Source of the DNA: Agrobacterium vitis
GTDB taxonomy: Bacteria > Pseudomonadota > Alphaproteobacteria > Rhizobiales > Rhizobiaceae
Length of the DNA stretch: 64,000 nt
NCBI RefSeq assembly: GCF_037039395.1
Contig: NZ_CP146242.1
Span: 3,359,001 to 3,423,000, forward strand
Reading direction: 5' to 3'
Within the stretch, counting starts at the first letter, position 1. Each line of letters begins with the position of its first letter. This document shows, piece after piece, positions 8,762-18,917 of the stretch. A program made the translations under genes and the position numbers. Under the pieces are notes generated by a model. That model ran no database searches and was not told the DNA's origin. It saw only the letters and a program-made list of their open reading frames with translations.

Positions 8762-9556
8762 TTATGCTGCGACGAAATTGAAATGTCCGATAACCGGCAC
8801 ATGGTCGGATGGCTTTTCCCAGCTTCGCACATGCTTTTCGATCTCGGTCGAGACAAGCCGGTCGGTGGCTTCTGCCGAGAGCAGAAGGTGATCAATACGA
8901 ATGCCGTTGTTCTTCTGCCAGGCGCCAGCCTGATAATCCCAGAATGAGTAGAGTTTTGTTGCATCCGTCGTGGCGCGGACGGCATCGGTCAGGCCCAGAT
9001 TTTCCAGCGCATGGAAGGCGGCGCGGGTTTGTGGCAGGAACAGAGCATCCGTGGCCCAGACCGCCGGGTCGAAGCAATCATGCGGCTGCGGAATGACATT
9101 GTAGTCGCCTGCGAGAATAAGCGGTTCTTCCAGGGCAAGCCGCTCTGCCGCAAAGCGTTGCAGCCGCGCCATCCAGGCCAGCTTGTAGGGATATTTCACC
9201 GGATCGTCGGATGGATTGCCGTTAGGCAGGTAAAGCGAGCAGACCCGCAACACGCCATCGGCCACCGAAAACACGCCCTCGATAAACCGCGCCTGTTCAT
9301 CGGCCTGGTCGCCGGGCAGGCCACGATTGACCTCATCGGGCCTGATTTTCGACAGAAGCGCGACGCCGTTGAACCCCTTCTGGCCATGGGTTTCCACATG
9401 ATAACCCAAAGCCTCGATCTCGGCGCGTGGAAAGCCTTCATCGACGGATTTGATTTCCTGGAGGCAGACAATGTCTGGCGATGAGCTTTCCAGCCATTGG
9501 CAGAGATTGGCAAGTCGAGCTTTTACGCCATTGATGTTCCAGGTGGCAATTTTCAT
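8762..9556 (-). CDS. xth: Exodeoxyribonuclease III
   Basis: This 264-residue member of the EEP nuclease family acts in base-excision repair as an AP endonuclease and 3'-5' exonuclease. The expected signature blocks are all present: KIATWNINGVKARL at the start, CLQEIKS with the metal-binding Glu, GDYNVIPQPHDC with the catalytic Asp/Asn pair, and the C-terminal SDHVPV with the catalytic Asp-His. Length and start are normal. It is transcribed towards exoR and followed at its 5' side by a palindromic repeat and erpA in the same orientation. Confidence 0.96.
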   Translation of the reverse strand: MKIATWNINGVKARLANLCQWLESSSPDIVCLQEIKSVDEGFPRAEIEALGYHVETHGQKGFNGVALLSKIRPDEVNRGLPGDQADEQARFIEGVFSVADGVLRVCSLYLPNGNPSDDPVKYPYKLAWMARLQRFAAERLALEEPLILAGDYNVIPQPHDCFDPAVWATDALFLPQTRAAFHALENLGLTDAVRATTDATKLYSFWDYQAGAWQKNNGIRIDHLLLSAEATDRLVSTEIEKHVRSWEKPSDHVPVIGHFNFVAA

Positions 9557-9571
9557 CGGTGGGATTTCCTA

Positions 9572-9670
9572 GAGTTTGTCAGGGAAAAGTGGAATGCGGT
9601 TTTCCCGAAAAGACAAACGAAAACAAGATAATCGAGAGTTTGTCTGGTTCAATATGAACCTGACGAACTC
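9572..9670. repeat. Palindromic intergenic repeat, GTTTGTC family (copy 2)
   Basis: GAGTTTGTCAGGGAAAAGTGG, a TTTTCCCG arm and GACAAACGA form one imperfect palindrome, followed by GAGTTTGTCTGGTTCAAT and TGAACCTGACGAACTC forming a second. It matches copy 1 at 5437-5549 in motif order. It fills the gap between erpA and xth on the minus strand. Confidence 0.6.
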
Positions 9671-9743
9671 AAGGTTCAGGCCTGAGTTTTATCTGAAAGC
9701 CCACCGTTTGCCACGGAGAATTATGCCGAACCCACAAAAGCCT

Positions 9744-10076
9744 CTACATCGCAAAGCTGGTACCGCAGCCACAGCTGGCCACGGCATTGGGATTGGTGAT
9801 CTGGAAGGATTGACCCATCAGGTTATCGACAAAATCGATTTCCGACCCGGCCATGTAGACCAGTGATACCGGATCGATCAGCAGCGTGGCGCCGTCGCGC
9901 TCGATTACCAGATCGCCATCCTGCGGGCCCTGGTCCAGGTCGAATTTATAGGAGAAGCCAGAACAGCCGCCGCCTTCGACAGAGACGCGCAGAGCGTGTT
10001 TGTCCTGTTCGCTGGAGACGATTTTGGCGATGCGCTTGGCTGCGTTTTCCGAAACTGTAACTGTCTGCGTGGTCAT
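9744..10076 (-). CDS. erpA: ErpA/HesB-type iron-sulfur cluster insertion protein
   Basis: The 110-residue A-type carrier has the three conserved cysteines of the HesB/IscA/ErpA family: GGGCSGF near residue 38 and the C-terminal CGCG pair (ASCGCGTSF). A-type carriers hand Fe-S clusters from the scaffold to target enzymes. The ALRVSVEGGGCSGFSY and NPNAVASCGCGTSF blocks are typical of alphaproteobacterial ErpA. A GGAGG site lies just upstream of the ATG at 10076. It is divergent from dgt across a 194-bp promoter gap. Confidence 0.92.
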   Translation of the reverse strand: MTTQTVTVSENAAKRIAKIVSSEQDKHALRVSVEGGGCSGFSYKFDLDQGPQDGDLVIERDGATLLIDPVSLVYMAGSEIDFVDNLMGQSFQITNPNAVASCGCGTSFAM

Positions 10077-10270
10077 GTTTGCCTCCTGACGGGTTCAAGG
10101 CCCGTAGAAACCTGGGGGTTGTCGATTTTTACCTGTCAACTTCACGGCAAAGCAGCAAAAACTGGCAGGAATAAACGAGATTATAAAACGGAAACCGGTG
10201 CCTTGCACGGGATTTTCCTATAGGTATGAACCATAGGCGAGAGCGTCAATGGGCAGGATGAAGAGCAGGC

Positions 10271-11488
10271 ATGACAATCGATAGAAATGCATTGGGATTC
10301 GGTGTTGGAGAACGGGCGATTTTTGCCGCTGATCCCTGGAATTCGCGTGGGCGCCTCTATCCGGAAGGCGGCAGCCTGACCCGGTCCGATTTCCAGCGCG
10401 ACCGCGACCGCATCGTTCATACCACCGCTTTTCGCCGCCTCAAGCACAAGACTCAGGTGTTTATTGGCCCCGACAGCGATCATTACCGCACCCGCCTGAC
10501 CCACACGATCGAGGTGGCGCAGATTGCCCGGGCGCTGGCCCGCGCCTTTCGCATTGATGAGGATCTGGCCGAAGGCGTGGCTCTGGTACATGATTTCGGC
10601 CACACACCGTTTGGCCATACCGGCGAGGATGCGCTGCACGAATTGCTGGAACCCTATGGTGGCTTCGATCACAACGCCCAATCGCTGCGGATCGTCACCA
10701 AACTGGAGCGCCGCTACGCCGAATTCGATGGCCTTAACCTGACCTGGGAAACGCTGGAGGGGCTGGTCAAGCACAATGGGCCGCTGATGAATGCGGACGG
10801 CGAGGGGACGCGCGGACCGGTGCCTTTGCCGATAACTGAATATTGCCAGATGCAGGATCTCGATATTGCCAGCCATGCCAGCCTGGAAGCCCAGGCCGCC
10901 GCAGTCGCAGACGATATTGCCTATAATACCCATGACATCGATGACGGACTGCGCTCCGGCTATCTGACGTTTGATATGCTGGAGGATGTGCCGTTTCTGG
11001 CTGGTCTGATGCGCGATGTCAGCGACCGTTATCCCAATCTGGAGGCTGACCGGTTTACTCATGAAATCATGCGCCGTCAGATCACCCGGATGGTCGAGGA
11101 TGTCATTGCGGTGGCCCAGGAGCGGCTATCGCGTATTCGCCCGATGTCGGCTGACGATATTCGCCAGGCGGGTGAAACCGTGATTACCTTTTCGCAAGAG
11201 ATGGCCGAGACCGACCGACAGATCAAGAAACTGCTGTTTTCGAAAATCTATTGCCATCCCGATATCATGCGCATTCGCGCTGGTGCCGCCCAGATCGTCA
11301 CGGATCTGTTCAAGGCCTATATGGCCGATCCGACCCTGATGCGCAGCGACTATTGGGTGGAGCATACGGCAGGGTTGGAAACGCCCGCCAAAGCCCGCCA
11401 TGTCGGCGATTTTCTGGCCGGGATGACGGACACTTATGCGGTGCGTGTTCACCGGCAGCTGTTTGACCATACACCCGATTTGCGCTAG
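10271..11488 (+). CDS. dgt: Deoxyguanosinetriphosphate triphosphohydrolase-like protein
   Basis: This HD-domain phosphohydrolase of 405 residues belongs to the dGTPase type 2 family, which cleaves dNTPs to the nucleoside and triphosphate. The HD metal site is visible as H in [14 protein letters not shown] and HD in [18 protein letters not shown], with the later D in [17 protein letters not shown]. The N-terminal SRGRLYPE and [20 protein letters not shown] blocks are family signatures. Only 62 bp separate it from argS, so co-transcription is likely. Confidence 0.95.
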   Translation: MTIDRNALGFGVGERAIFAADPWNSRGRLYPEGGSLTRSDFQRDRDRIVHTTAFRRLKHKTQVFIGPDSDHYRTRLTHTIEVAQIARALARAFRIDEDLAEGVALVHDFGHTPFGHTGEDALHELLEPYGGFDHNAQSLRIVTKLERRYAEFDGLNLTWETLEGLVKHNGPLMNADGEGTRGPVPLPITEYCQMQDLDIASHASLEAQAAAVADDIAYNTHDIDDGLRSGYLTFDMLEDVPFLAGLMRDVSDRYPNLEADRFTHEIMRRQITRMVEDVIAVAQERLSRIRPMSADDIRQAGETVITFSQEMAETDRQIKKLLFSKIYCHPDIMRIRAGAAQIVTDLFKAYMADPTLMRSDYWVEHTAGLETPAKARHVGDFLAGMTDTYAVRVHRQLFDHTPDLR

Positions 11489-11550
11489 GCAGCGGGCGAA
11501 ACGCCGCCTGTTGGGCTGGCTTCGACCTGCATCTGTCTGGATTGATCCTC

Positions 11551-13308
11551 ATGAACCTGTTCGCCGATTTCGAAAATCGAATCAAAACTGCGCTGGAAAC
11601 CCTTGATCTTGTAAAGGAAAAGCGAAGTGAACTGTCGTTCGATCGGATCGTTGTCGAGCCGCCGCGCGATGCAAGTCATGGCGATGCCGCAACCAATGCG
11701 GCGATGGTTCTGGCAAAGCCGCTCGGCGTCAGCCCCAGGGTTCTGGCCGATCTGATCGGCGAAAAGCTCAAGGAAGATGCGGATATTGCCGAGGTTTCCG
11801 TGGCCGGTCCCGGCTTCCTGAATATCCGCCTTTCCGTTGCCTATTGGCAGCGGCTGCTGGCCAATGTGATTGCTGCAGGCACGGATTTCGGCCGCTCGCA
11901 AACCGGCGCGGACCGCAAGGTCAATGTTGAATATGTCTCGGCCAATCCGACAGGGCCGATGCATGTCGGCCATTGCCGGGGTGCCGTGGTCGGCGATGCG
12001 CTGGCCAATCTGCTGGCATTTGCCGGTTATGGCGTTACCAAGGAATATTACATCAACGATGCGGGGTCGCAGATCGACGTGCTGGCCCGCTCCGTTTTCC
12101 TGCGCTACCGCGAGGCGCTGGGCGAAACGATCGGTGAGATCCCGGCTGGCCTATATCCTGGCGATTATCTGAAACCGGTCGGCGAGGCGCTGGCTCAGGA
12201 ATACGGCGTGCGTCTGCACAACATGCCGGAAGAGCAGTGGATGGATATCGTCAAGGATCGCGCAATTGATGCGATGATGGTGATGATCCGTGAGGACCTC
12301 GCGGCCCTTAATGTGCATCACGACCTGTTTTACTCCGAGCGGCAATTGCATGCCAATGGAGCGGCCGCGATCCGCACCGCGATCAACGACCTGACCTTCA
12401 AGGGCCATGTCTATCGCGGGACGCTGCCGCCGCCAAAGGGGCAATTGCCTGAAGATTGGGAGGATCGCGAGCAGACGCTGTTTCGCTCCACCGAAGTCGG
12501 CGACGATATCGACCGTCCGCTGATCAAGTCCGATGGCAGCTACACCTATTTTGCCGCCGACGTCGCCTATTTCAAGGATAAGTATGATCGCGGTTTCGAC
12601 CGGATGATCTATGTTCTGGGCGCCGACCATGGCGGCTATGTCAAGCGGCTGGAGGCGGTGGCCAAGGCTGTGTCCGAGGGCAAGGCCAAATTGACGGTAC
12701 TGCTCTGCCAGCTCGTCAAGCTTTATCGCGATGGCGAGCCGGTCAAGATGTCGAAGCGGTCGGGCGATTTCGTGACGTTGCGCGACGTGGTCGAGGAAGT
12801 CGGCCGCGATTCGGTGCGCTTCATGATGCTTTACCGCAAGAGCAGCGAGCCGTTGGACTTCGACTTTGCCAAAGTGACCGAACAGTCCAAGGACAATCCG
12901 GTCTTTTACGTGCAATATGCTCATGCCCGTTGCATGTCGATCTTCCGTCAGGCGCGCGAAGCTTTCGGCGATATTGATCTTTCGCCTGCTGTTCTGGAAG
13001 CAGCCGTGGCCGGTATTACGGAGCCGAGCGAAGTGCAATTGATTGCCAAGCTTGCGGAATACCCGCGAATCATTGAAGCTTCGGCCCAGTCAATGGAGCC
13101 GCATCGCATCGCATTTTATCTTTACGATCTGGCTAGTTCGTTCCATGCTCATTGGAATAAGGGCAAGGATCAGCCGGAATTACGATTTGTTAACGATAAA
13201 AACCGACAATCAAGTCTTGCCAGACTTGGGCTGGTGCATGCTGTCGCTTCTGTGTTGCAGTCCGGACTTGCCATTACCGGCACGGATGCTCCGCAAGAGA
13301 TGCGATAG
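11551..13308 (+). CDS. argS: Arginine--tRNA ligase
   Basis: This class I synthetase charges tRNA-Arg. It has 585 residues. It shows the N-terminal Add1 domain, the HIGH-box variant HVGH within [20 protein letters not shown], and a KMSKS loop, [10 protein letters not shown]. The anticodon-binding DALR domain forms the last 130 residues. The ATG at 11551 gives the usual MNLF start; an upstream in-frame TTG at 11542 lacks support. It is followed by the SPOR-domain gene in the same direction. Confidence 0.98.
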   Translation: MNLFADFENRIKTALETLDLVKEKRSELSFDRIVVEPPRDASHGDAATNAAMVLAKPLGVSPRVLADLIGEKLKEDADIAEVSVAGPGFLNIRLSVAYWQRLLANVIAAGTDFGRSQTGADRKVNVEYVSANPTGPMHVGHCRGAVVGDALANLLAFAGYGVTKEYYINDAGSQIDVLARSVFLRYREALGETIGEIPAGLYPGDYLKPVGEALAQEYGVRLHNMPEEQWMDIVKDRAIDAMMVMIREDLAALNVHHDLFYSERQLHANGAAAIRTAINDLTFKGHVYRGTLPPPKGQLPEDWEDREQTLFRSTEVGDDIDRPLIKSDGSYTYFAADVAYFKDKYDRGFDRMIYVLGADHGGYVKRLEAVAKAVSEGKAKLTVLLCQLVKLYRDGEPVKMSKRSGDFVTLRDVVEEVGRDSVRFMMLYRKSSEPLDFDFAKVTEQSKDNPVFYVQYAHARCMSIFRQAREAFGDIDLSPAVLEAAVAGITEPSEVQLIAKLAEYPRIIEASAQSMEPHRIAFYLYDLASSFHAHWNKGKDQPELRFVNDKNRQSSLARLGLVHAVASVLQSGLAITGTDAPQEMR

Positions 13309-13376
13309 TATCGTCACCAATTCCCCACATTGCGCTGGCAAGCCGATGGTCGCGTAGCGAGTGGAAGTGTAGGGTT

Positions 13377-16115
13377 ATGGTGCAAAAACAGGCTGCATAT
13401 AGCAGGGATCCAGCAGGCAATGCGTTTGCGGACGACGATCCGTTGGCAGAGCTGGCCCGTCTCGTCGGCTACGATGCGCCGGTGGCGCGTCGTGACCCGC
13501 CCATGACATCCGGCGGCGCCGCGACCTTGGGGGTAACACCCGGAGCCGCTGTGGCACCAGAACCGCACCGGCATTCGCCAGCGCAGGATCAGGTCAATCT
13601 GCAGGACGAGCTGCTTCAGGATCTTGATGGTTACGTCGATGCGCCTGACTATGTCGGCGTGTCCCAGCCGTCAGCCGGGTATTCCCATGAAGCGGTATCG
13701 GCGCGAGAGCCGGTGTCATTCGGTGGCACTGAGGCTTCTGGGCCTTCTGCTTCGGACATATCTCTTGCAGATGAACTTGAATGGTCGGTTGGCGACGTGG
13801 CGGTAGAACCGCCATCGGCGCGTTCCGGTGGAGCCGATCCAACCGAAGGCTATGGGCGTCATCGTCTGCCGCTTGCCAATTTTAATCCGGTCAGTGCTGG
13901 CGCCTCGCGCTCCAGTGCGGCTCGTCATGAAGAGCAGACCCGCCAGCGGCACGAGCCGGTGATGGAGCCTGCGCCGGTTGAAGCGGCTGCCCCTGTTATC
14001 CACCCGGAGCCTGATGCCCCGGAGATGGACCAGGATTTCGATTTTGGGTTCAGCCCCGAAGCATCGCGATCACCAGTACCGGCAACGCCCACGCAGGATG
14101 CTTTCGTCCAGCGCCGCGAACCGCCGCTTTTCCAGCCTGTTGCCCATTCGGTTTTCGCAGGTGCGCCGCTTGCCCCGCCATCGCGGGAGGTTCCGAGCTT
14201 TTTCGAGGCCCTGGCCCACAATGAAGAAGTCGAAGCTCGGCCCGTTGCGGCTTCCGCCTATTCGGTGCAAGAGCCTCAATTCGAACCGCAGGCAGCGTCC
14301 ACACGCCCTGACCATCAGCGTCATGATCATCAGTCAGAAATCCAGGACGAAACATCGCTAGCCCCGCAGGAGTCCGATCCATTCGGTGGCGATTTTGATT
14401 TCGATCTGGAAGATATCGAACTCGATCTCTCCGAGCTGGAGGCTGAGTCTGCACCTCCGGTAATAGAGCAGAGGCCACCGCAGCCCGTGGCAGCCGCCGT
14501 TACTGGTCCTGTCACGCATCAACCGTCCCGTCCGGCAGAGGCCGCACCTGTTGAGGCGCAGGCGCCCGTTGCTGAACCGGAGCCGCAGCATGTGAGTGAA
14601 CCCGCGCCACTGCCGTTTGATGCCGCCGAAATTGCCGATCAGGACGAGCATCTGGAAGCGGTTGCGCATCTGGACGTTCCCGATTTGCCGCCCGTGGAGG
14701 ATGCCGCGCCTCCCACCTATCGGCAGGATTACGACTTCGATATCGATTCCGAACTGGCGACATTGCTGGACCAGACGGTAGAGCCGCGCTCGGCATCTGC
14801 GCCATCAAAGCCCGCGCAGGCCGTCGCCGCCGCAGCTGTTACAGCTCCGGTAGCGCCCATGCCGCCCTTGGCCGAGCAGGTCAAGAATATGCCCAGTGAT
14901 GATTTCGACGTGTTCGAAAAGGCGCTGGAGGAAGATTTCCGCAAGAGCCTCGATGGTCCCCATAGTTTCGGTGCCAAGCCCGGCGGACCTGTGCCGATGC
15001 CGTTGGAAGCAGAGGACTATGACGATTACGAAGAGCCGCGCGGTTCGCGCCGCTGGTTGGCGATGGCTGCGGCGGCAGTTGTCGTGCTGGTTGGCGGTGG
15101 CGGTGTTTATGCCTGGATGAAGACCAGTGGGGGCGAAACGTTCAGCTCCAGCGAGCCGAAAGTGGTGATGGCTGACAAGGGGCCGGTCAAGGTCGTGCCT
15201 GCCGATCCCGGTGGCAAGTCCGTTCCGAATCAGAACAAGGCGGTCTATGACCGTGTGTCTGGTTCGGCTCCTGACCAGCCTCAGCAAAAGAGCCTGATCT
15301 CTTCGCAGGAAGAGCCGGTGGATGTTGCCCAGCGCACGCTGGAACCTGACAATTTGCCGTTGGAACAGGAATCAGAGGCTGATAATGCTGGTATAAACGG
15401 GGCCGGTATAAACGGCGCCGGTATGACCGGCGATGCGGCGCAGACGGGCCAGAATGGCCAGCCAGCCGATCCCACCAAGCAAGGCGACCAGCAGAGCCTT
15501 TCGCCTCGCAAGGTGAAAACTATGATCGTGCGGCCGGACGGCTCGCTGGTGGCGCAGGAAACCTCTGCCCAGCAGCCTGCGGCCGCCCAGCCATCGACGG
15601 CGCATGCTGCCGCTCCTAATCTGGCGGCCCAGCCGGGGTCGGCTGCTCCGCAGAGCGTGGAACAGGCCATGGCCTCCGCGGATACTGCGACGGCTGCACC
15701 GGATGCCGCCCAGGCTAGTGCTGGCGTTCCAGCTCCCAACATGCCGGTTCCGCGCAATAGACCGGCTGCTGCACCCGTGCAGACGGCTGCGGCAGCTGCT
15801 GCCAAGAGCTCAACGCCGGCTGCTACGCCTGTTTCGGCATCTCCTGCGTCGGCCAGTACGGCTGCCAGCTCTGGCGGCTATCTGGTTCAGATCTCTTCGC
15901 TGCCAAGCGAAGCCGATGCCCAGAAGAGCTACAAGAGCCTGTCGGCTAAATTCGGCAGCGTGATCGGTGGCCGTGGCGTCGACATCAAGGCCGCAGATAT
16001 TCCGGGCAAGGGCACCTACTACCGTGTCCGTATCCCGGCTGGCAGCAAGGATGAAGCCGTGTCGCTCTGCGAACGTTATCGCGGCGCTGGCGGAAATTGC
16101 ATGGTGGTGCGCTAA
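13377..16115 (+). CDS. Large SPOR-domain membrane protein
   Basis: This 912-residue protein has three parts. The first roughly 555 residues are an acidic, Pro/Ala-rich, probably disordered cytoplasmic region with repeated DFDFDLEDIELDLSELE-type acidic patches. One transmembrane helix follows at about 557-582 (WLAMAAAAVVVLVGGGGVYAWM). A periplasmic Ala/Pro/Gln-rich linker then leads to a C-terminal SPOR domain at about 833-912 (GGYLVQISSLPSEADAQKSYKSL...). SPOR domains bind peptidoglycan stripped of stem peptides at division sites. Proteins of this layout sit between argS and nagZ in many Rhizobiales, in line with a septal role. An in-frame 15-bp tandem repeat at 15390-15434 encodes GINGA units in the linker. 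Confidence 0.9.
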   Translation: MVQKQAAYSRDPAGNAFADDDPLAELARLVGYDAPVARRDPPMTSGGAATLGVTPGAAVAPEPHRHSPAQDQVNLQDELLQDLDGYVDAPDYVGVSQPSAGYSHEAVSAREPVSFGGTEASGPSASDISLADELEWSVGDVAVEPPSARSGGADPTEGYGRHRLPLANFNPVSAGASRSSAARHEEQTRQRHEPVMEPAPVEAAAPVIHPEPDAPEMDQDFDFGFSPEASRSPVPATPTQDAFVQRREPPLFQPVAHSVFAGAPLAPPSREVPSFFEALAHNEEVEARPVAASAYSVQEPQFEPQAASTRPDHQRHDHQSEIQDETSLAPQESDPFGGDFDFDLEDIELDLSELEAESAPPVIEQRPPQPVAAAVTGPVTHQPSRPAEAAPVEAQAPVAEPEPQHVSEPAPLPFDAAEIADQDEHLEAVAHLDVPDLPPVEDAAPPTYRQDYDFDIDSELATLLDQTVEPRSASAPSKPAQAVAAAAVTAPVAPMPPLAEQVKNMPSDDFDVFEKALEEDFRKSLDGPHSFGAKPGGPVPMPLEAEDYDDYEEPRGSRRWLAMAAAAVVVLVGGGGVYAWMKTSGGETFSSSEPKVVMADKGPVKVVPADPGGKSVPNQNKAVYDRVSGSAPDQPQQKSLISSQEEPVDVAQRTLEPDNLPLEQESEADNAGINGAGINGAGMTGDAAQTGQNGQPADPTKQGDQQSLSPRKVKTMIVRPDGSLVAQETSAQQPAAAQPSTAHAAAPNLAAQPGSAAPQSVEQAMASADTATAAPDAAQASAGVPAPNMPVPRNRPAAAPVQTAAAAAAKSSTPAATPVSASPASASTAASSGGYLVQISSLPSEADAQKSYKSLSAKFGSVIGGRGVDIKAADIPGKGTYYRVRIPAGSKDEAVSLCERYRGAGGNCMVVR
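15390..15434 (+). repeat. 15-bp in-frame tandem repeat in the SPOR-protein gene
   Basis: Three consecutive 15-bp units starting GGTATAAACGG, the third diverged to GGTATGACCGG, encode GINGA GINGA GMTGD in the periplasmic linker. The unit is a multiple of three, so copy-number change would keep the frame. Confidence 0.75.
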
Positions 16116-16167
16116 AGGCGTAGAGGGAGCCTTTTACGGTTCCCTTGGATTGAATGTGATCTCGTTT

Positions 16168-16200
16168 AAGGGCGCTCTTCCGTGGGAATAGCGCCCTTTC
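16168..16200 (+). terminator. Intrinsic terminator after the SPOR gene
   Basis: A 9-bp perfect stem, AAGGGCGCT (16168-16176) with AGCGCCCTT (16190-16198), is followed by TCTGCTGCTTTTT. It separates the argS-SPOR transcript from nagZ. Confidence 0.75.
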
Positions 16201-16279
16201 TGCTGCTTTTTCGCGGATTCCTGTGCATGATCGGCGCTTTGCCCTCGGCTTTTCGCAAAGCTCGACTATTGTTCGACCC

Positions 16280-17296
16280 ATGACCCACGCAAAAGCTATG
16301 ATTTTGGGCTGTTCCGGCCCGGTTCTGACCCCCGATGAGCAGGCGTTCTTTAGAGAGCACCAGCCCTGGGGCTTCATTTTGTTCGGGCGCAATTGCCTTG
16401 ACGGCGCACAGATCAGCGATCTGGTTGCGCAGATGCGCGATACGGTTGGCGGGCGCAATGCGCCGGTGCTGATCGATCAGGAGGGCGGGCGCGTTCAGCG
16501 TATCCGCGAGCCGATGTGTTCGCGCTACCCATCGGGTGCCGAGATCGGCGCGCTTTACCGTCAGGACAAGGAGAAGGGGCTGCGTGCCGCTTGGCTGATG
16601 TCGCGGCTGCATGCATTTGATCTTATGCGCTTCGGCATCAATGTCGATTGCCTGCCGGTGGTGGATGTACCGGTCGAAGGCGCCAGCAATGTCATCGGCA
16701 ACCGCGCCTATGGTTTCGATCCGGAAACGGTTGGAGCGATGGGCGAAGCGGCGGCGGCGGGGTTGAAGGCAGGCGGTGTGCTGCCAACGGTCAAGCATAT
16801 TCCCGGCCATGGCCGGGGCATGGCCGATTCTCACCATGAATTGCCGGTGGTTACGGCCTCGCGGGCCGAGCTGGAAGCGCATGATTTTCCGCCCTTCCGG
16901 CGGCTCAACGGCGAATTGATGGCGATGACCGCGCATGTGGTCTATTCTGCCTATGACCCCAATTACACGGCCTCGACCTCATCCATTGTCGTGGATGAGG
17001 TGATCCGGGGACTGATCGGGTTCCAGGGGCTGCTGATGAACGACGATCTATCGATGAATGCCCTGAAGGGGACGATTTCCGAGCGGGCCGCAGCGGTGAT
17101 TGCCGCTGGCAACGACGTTCTGCTGCATTGCCACGGGATCATGGAGGAAATGGTGCAGGTTGCGGAGCACGCTCCTTGGCTTTCCGGAGCAGCGCTTGCG
17201 CGGGTAAAGGCCGTAGAGGCGGCCTTCGGCTGTAACGACGGCGCCGACGAACAGGCGATCCGTGAGGAATTTTCCTCACTGATGGCGGTGGCGTGA
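16280..17296 (+). CDS. nagZ: Beta-N-acetylhexosaminidase (GH3), peptidoglycan recycling
   Basis: This 338-residue cytosolic glycoside hydrolase family 3 enzyme removes GlcNAc from anhydro-muropeptides during cell-wall recycling. Visible motifs are LIDQEGGRVQR, the KHIPGHGRG loop with the catalytic-loop His (ADSHHELP), and MNDDLSMNAL with the nucleophile Asp. The ATG at 16280 (MTHAKAMILG) is preferred over one 57 bp upstream, because NagZ lacks a leader. The scpA start overlaps the stop codon. Confidence 0.95.
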   Translation: MTHAKAMILGCSGPVLTPDEQAFFREHQPWGFILFGRNCLDGAQISDLVAQMRDTVGGRNAPVLIDQEGGRVQRIREPMCSRYPSGAEIGALYRQDKEKGLRAAWLMSRLHAFDLMRFGINVDCLPVVDVPVEGASNVIGNRAYGFDPETVGAMGEAAAAGLKAGGVLPTVKHIPGHGRGMADSHHELPVVTASRAELEAHDFPPFRRLNGELMAMTAHVVYSAYDPNYTASTSSIVVDEVIRGLIGFQGLLMNDDLSMNALKGTISERAAAVIAAGNDVLLHCHGIMEEMVQVAEHAPWLSGAALARVKAVEAAFGCNDGADEQAIREEFSSLMAVA

Positions 17297-18195
17297 TGGC
17301 AGAGCCTGTCGCACCCGCTCTGGCTTCCTCCGCTCCGGCTTCAAGTGTGAAGGGTAGCACCGCCACGCCTATGGAGAAGCTGTGGCAGGGCGATGCGGCG
17401 GTTGAGCGGGCCAGCGATGATCCGTCTCTGGTCATCGACGTCGCTGGTTTCGAAGGCCCTCTGGATCTGTTGCTGTTTCTGGCCCGCAATCAGAAGGTCG
17501 ATCTGTCGCGGATTTCAGTTCTGGCGCTGGCCGAACAATATCTGCTGTTCGTCGAAGAGGCCCGCAGCATCCGCATCGAGCTTGCCGCCGATTACCTTGT
17601 CATGGCGGCTTGGCTTGCCTATCTGAAATCCCGGCTGCTGATCCCTCAGCAAGCCAAGGACGACGAGCCCTCCGGTGAGGAAATGGCCGCAGCACTGGCC
17701 TTCCGGCTGAAGCGGTTGGAGGCAATGCGCGATGCGGCTGGAAAGCTGGTCAACCGCAACCGGCTGGGCCGCGATATCTTTCAGCGCGGCGCGCCCGAAC
17801 ATGTGCCCGACCGGGTGAACTCGGCTTTTGAGGCCAGTCTCTACGACCTGCTGTCGGCCTACGCCAATCTACGCCAGCGCCAGGCCTATACACAGGTCAC
17901 CATCGAACGGCGCACGGTGTGGTCGCTGGTCGATGCGCGCACGCTGTTAAACCGGATGATTGGCGAGATCAGCGATTGGACGGCGCTGGACGCTTATCTG
18001 CTGCAATATCTGGCCGATCCGGCTGAGCGGGTCACGGCGATTGCCAGCGCCTTTGCTGCATCGCTGGAACTGGTGCGGGAGGGCAAGCTGGAAATTCGCC
18101 AGGCTGGCGCCTTCGAGCCGATCTATATGCGGGGCGGCAAGGGCCGGGACGCGGCGGGCATGCTGGTACCCCATGCTGATGGTGGTCAGGCGTGA
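17296..18195 (+). CDS. scpA: Segregation and condensation protein A
   Basis: ScpA is the kleisin that bridges the heads of the SMC dimer in the bacterial condensin. The 299-residue protein has the N-terminal SMC-binding block FEGPLDLLLFLARNQKVDLSRIS, the middle IELAADYLVMAAWLAYLKSRLL and a C-terminal winged-helix region (ERVTAIASAFAASLELVREGKLEIRQ). It starts in a TGATG overlap with nagZ and ends in the same kind of overlap with scpB, so the three are translationally coupled. The N-terminal 45 residues are a low-complexity extension before the conserved core. Confidence 0.95.
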   Translation: MAEPVAPALASSAPASSVKGSTATPMEKLWQGDAAVERASDDPSLVIDVAGFEGPLDLLLFLARNQKVDLSRISVLALAEQYLLFVEEARSIRIELAADYLVMAAWLAYLKSRLLIPQQAKDDEPSGEEMAAALAFRLKRLEAMRDAAGKLVNRNRLGRDIFQRGAPEHVPDRVNSAFEASLYDLLSAYANLRQRQAYTQVTIERRTVWSLVDARTLLNRMIGEISDWTALDAYLLQYLADPAERVTAIASAFAASLELVREGKLEIRQAGAFEPIYMRGGKGRDAAGMLVPHADGGQA

Positions 18196-18917
18196 TGGCA
18201 ATGACGGGCGACAATCAACCGGATGAAACCGATGCCGAGGATGGGGCCGGCGGGCTTGCTGGCATACGGGAGCGTGAGGCCTTGCGCATCGTTGAAGCGC
18301 TGGTCTTTGCCTCGGCAGAGCCAGTGTCGGAAGGCTTTCTGGCCGAGCGCCTGGCACGCGGCACCGATATTGGCGGGCTGATGAAGGCGCTTCAGGCCGA
18401 TTATGCGCCGCGCGGTGTCAATCTGGTGCGGGTTGATGGGCATTGGGCATTTCGCACAGCCGCCGACCTCGCCTTTGCCATTCGCCGTGAAGACAACGAG
18501 GTGCGCAAACTATCGCGGGCGGCGCTGGAGGTGCTGGCGATCATTGCCTATCACCAGCCGGTCACGCGGGCCGAAATCGAGGATATCAGAGGCGTGCAGA
18601 CCTCCAAAGGCACGATTGACGTGTTGCTGGAGGCTGGATGGGTGCGGTTTCGCGGTCGCCGTCGCACGCCGGGCCGGCCCGTCACCTTCGGGACGACGCG
18701 CGATTTTCTCGATCATTTCGGGCTGGAGGAATTGCGCGATCTGCCGGGCATGGAGGAATTGAAGGGGGCGGGGCTGTTGACGGGACGCATCCCGGCGAAT
18801 TTCCATGTGCCGATGCCCATGGATGGCGATGCGTTTGGTGAGGATGAGGACCCGATCACCCAACTTGATCTGGAAGAGCTGGGCCTGCTGGCGCCCGCCG
18901 ATGCCCGTGGGACCTGA
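18195..18917 (+). CDS. scpB: Segregation and condensation protein B
   Basis: ScpB dimers regulate the SMC-ScpA ring. The 240-residue protein shows two winged-helix domains: LRIVEALVFASAEPVSEGFLAERL, and the signature RAALEVLAIIAYHQPVTRAEIEDIRGV with SKGTIDVLLEAGWVRFRGRRRTPGRP. The start codon overlaps the scpA stop (TGATG); a second ATG two codons later is equally possible. The acidic C-terminal tail (residues 205-240) is poorly conserved. It is followed by 190 bp without a gene and then the tat operon. Confidence 0.95.
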   Translation: MAMTGDNQPDETDAEDGAGGLAGIREREALRIVEALVFASAEPVSEGFLAERLARGTDIGGLMKALQADYAPRGVNLVRVDGHWAFRTAADLAFAIRREDNEVRKLSRAALEVLAIIAYHQPVTRAEIEDIRGVQTSKGTIDVLLEAGWVRFRGRRRTPGRPVTFGTTRDFLDHFGLEELRDLPGMEELKGAGLLTGRIPANFHVPMPMDGDAFGEDEDPITQLDLEELGLLAPADARGT

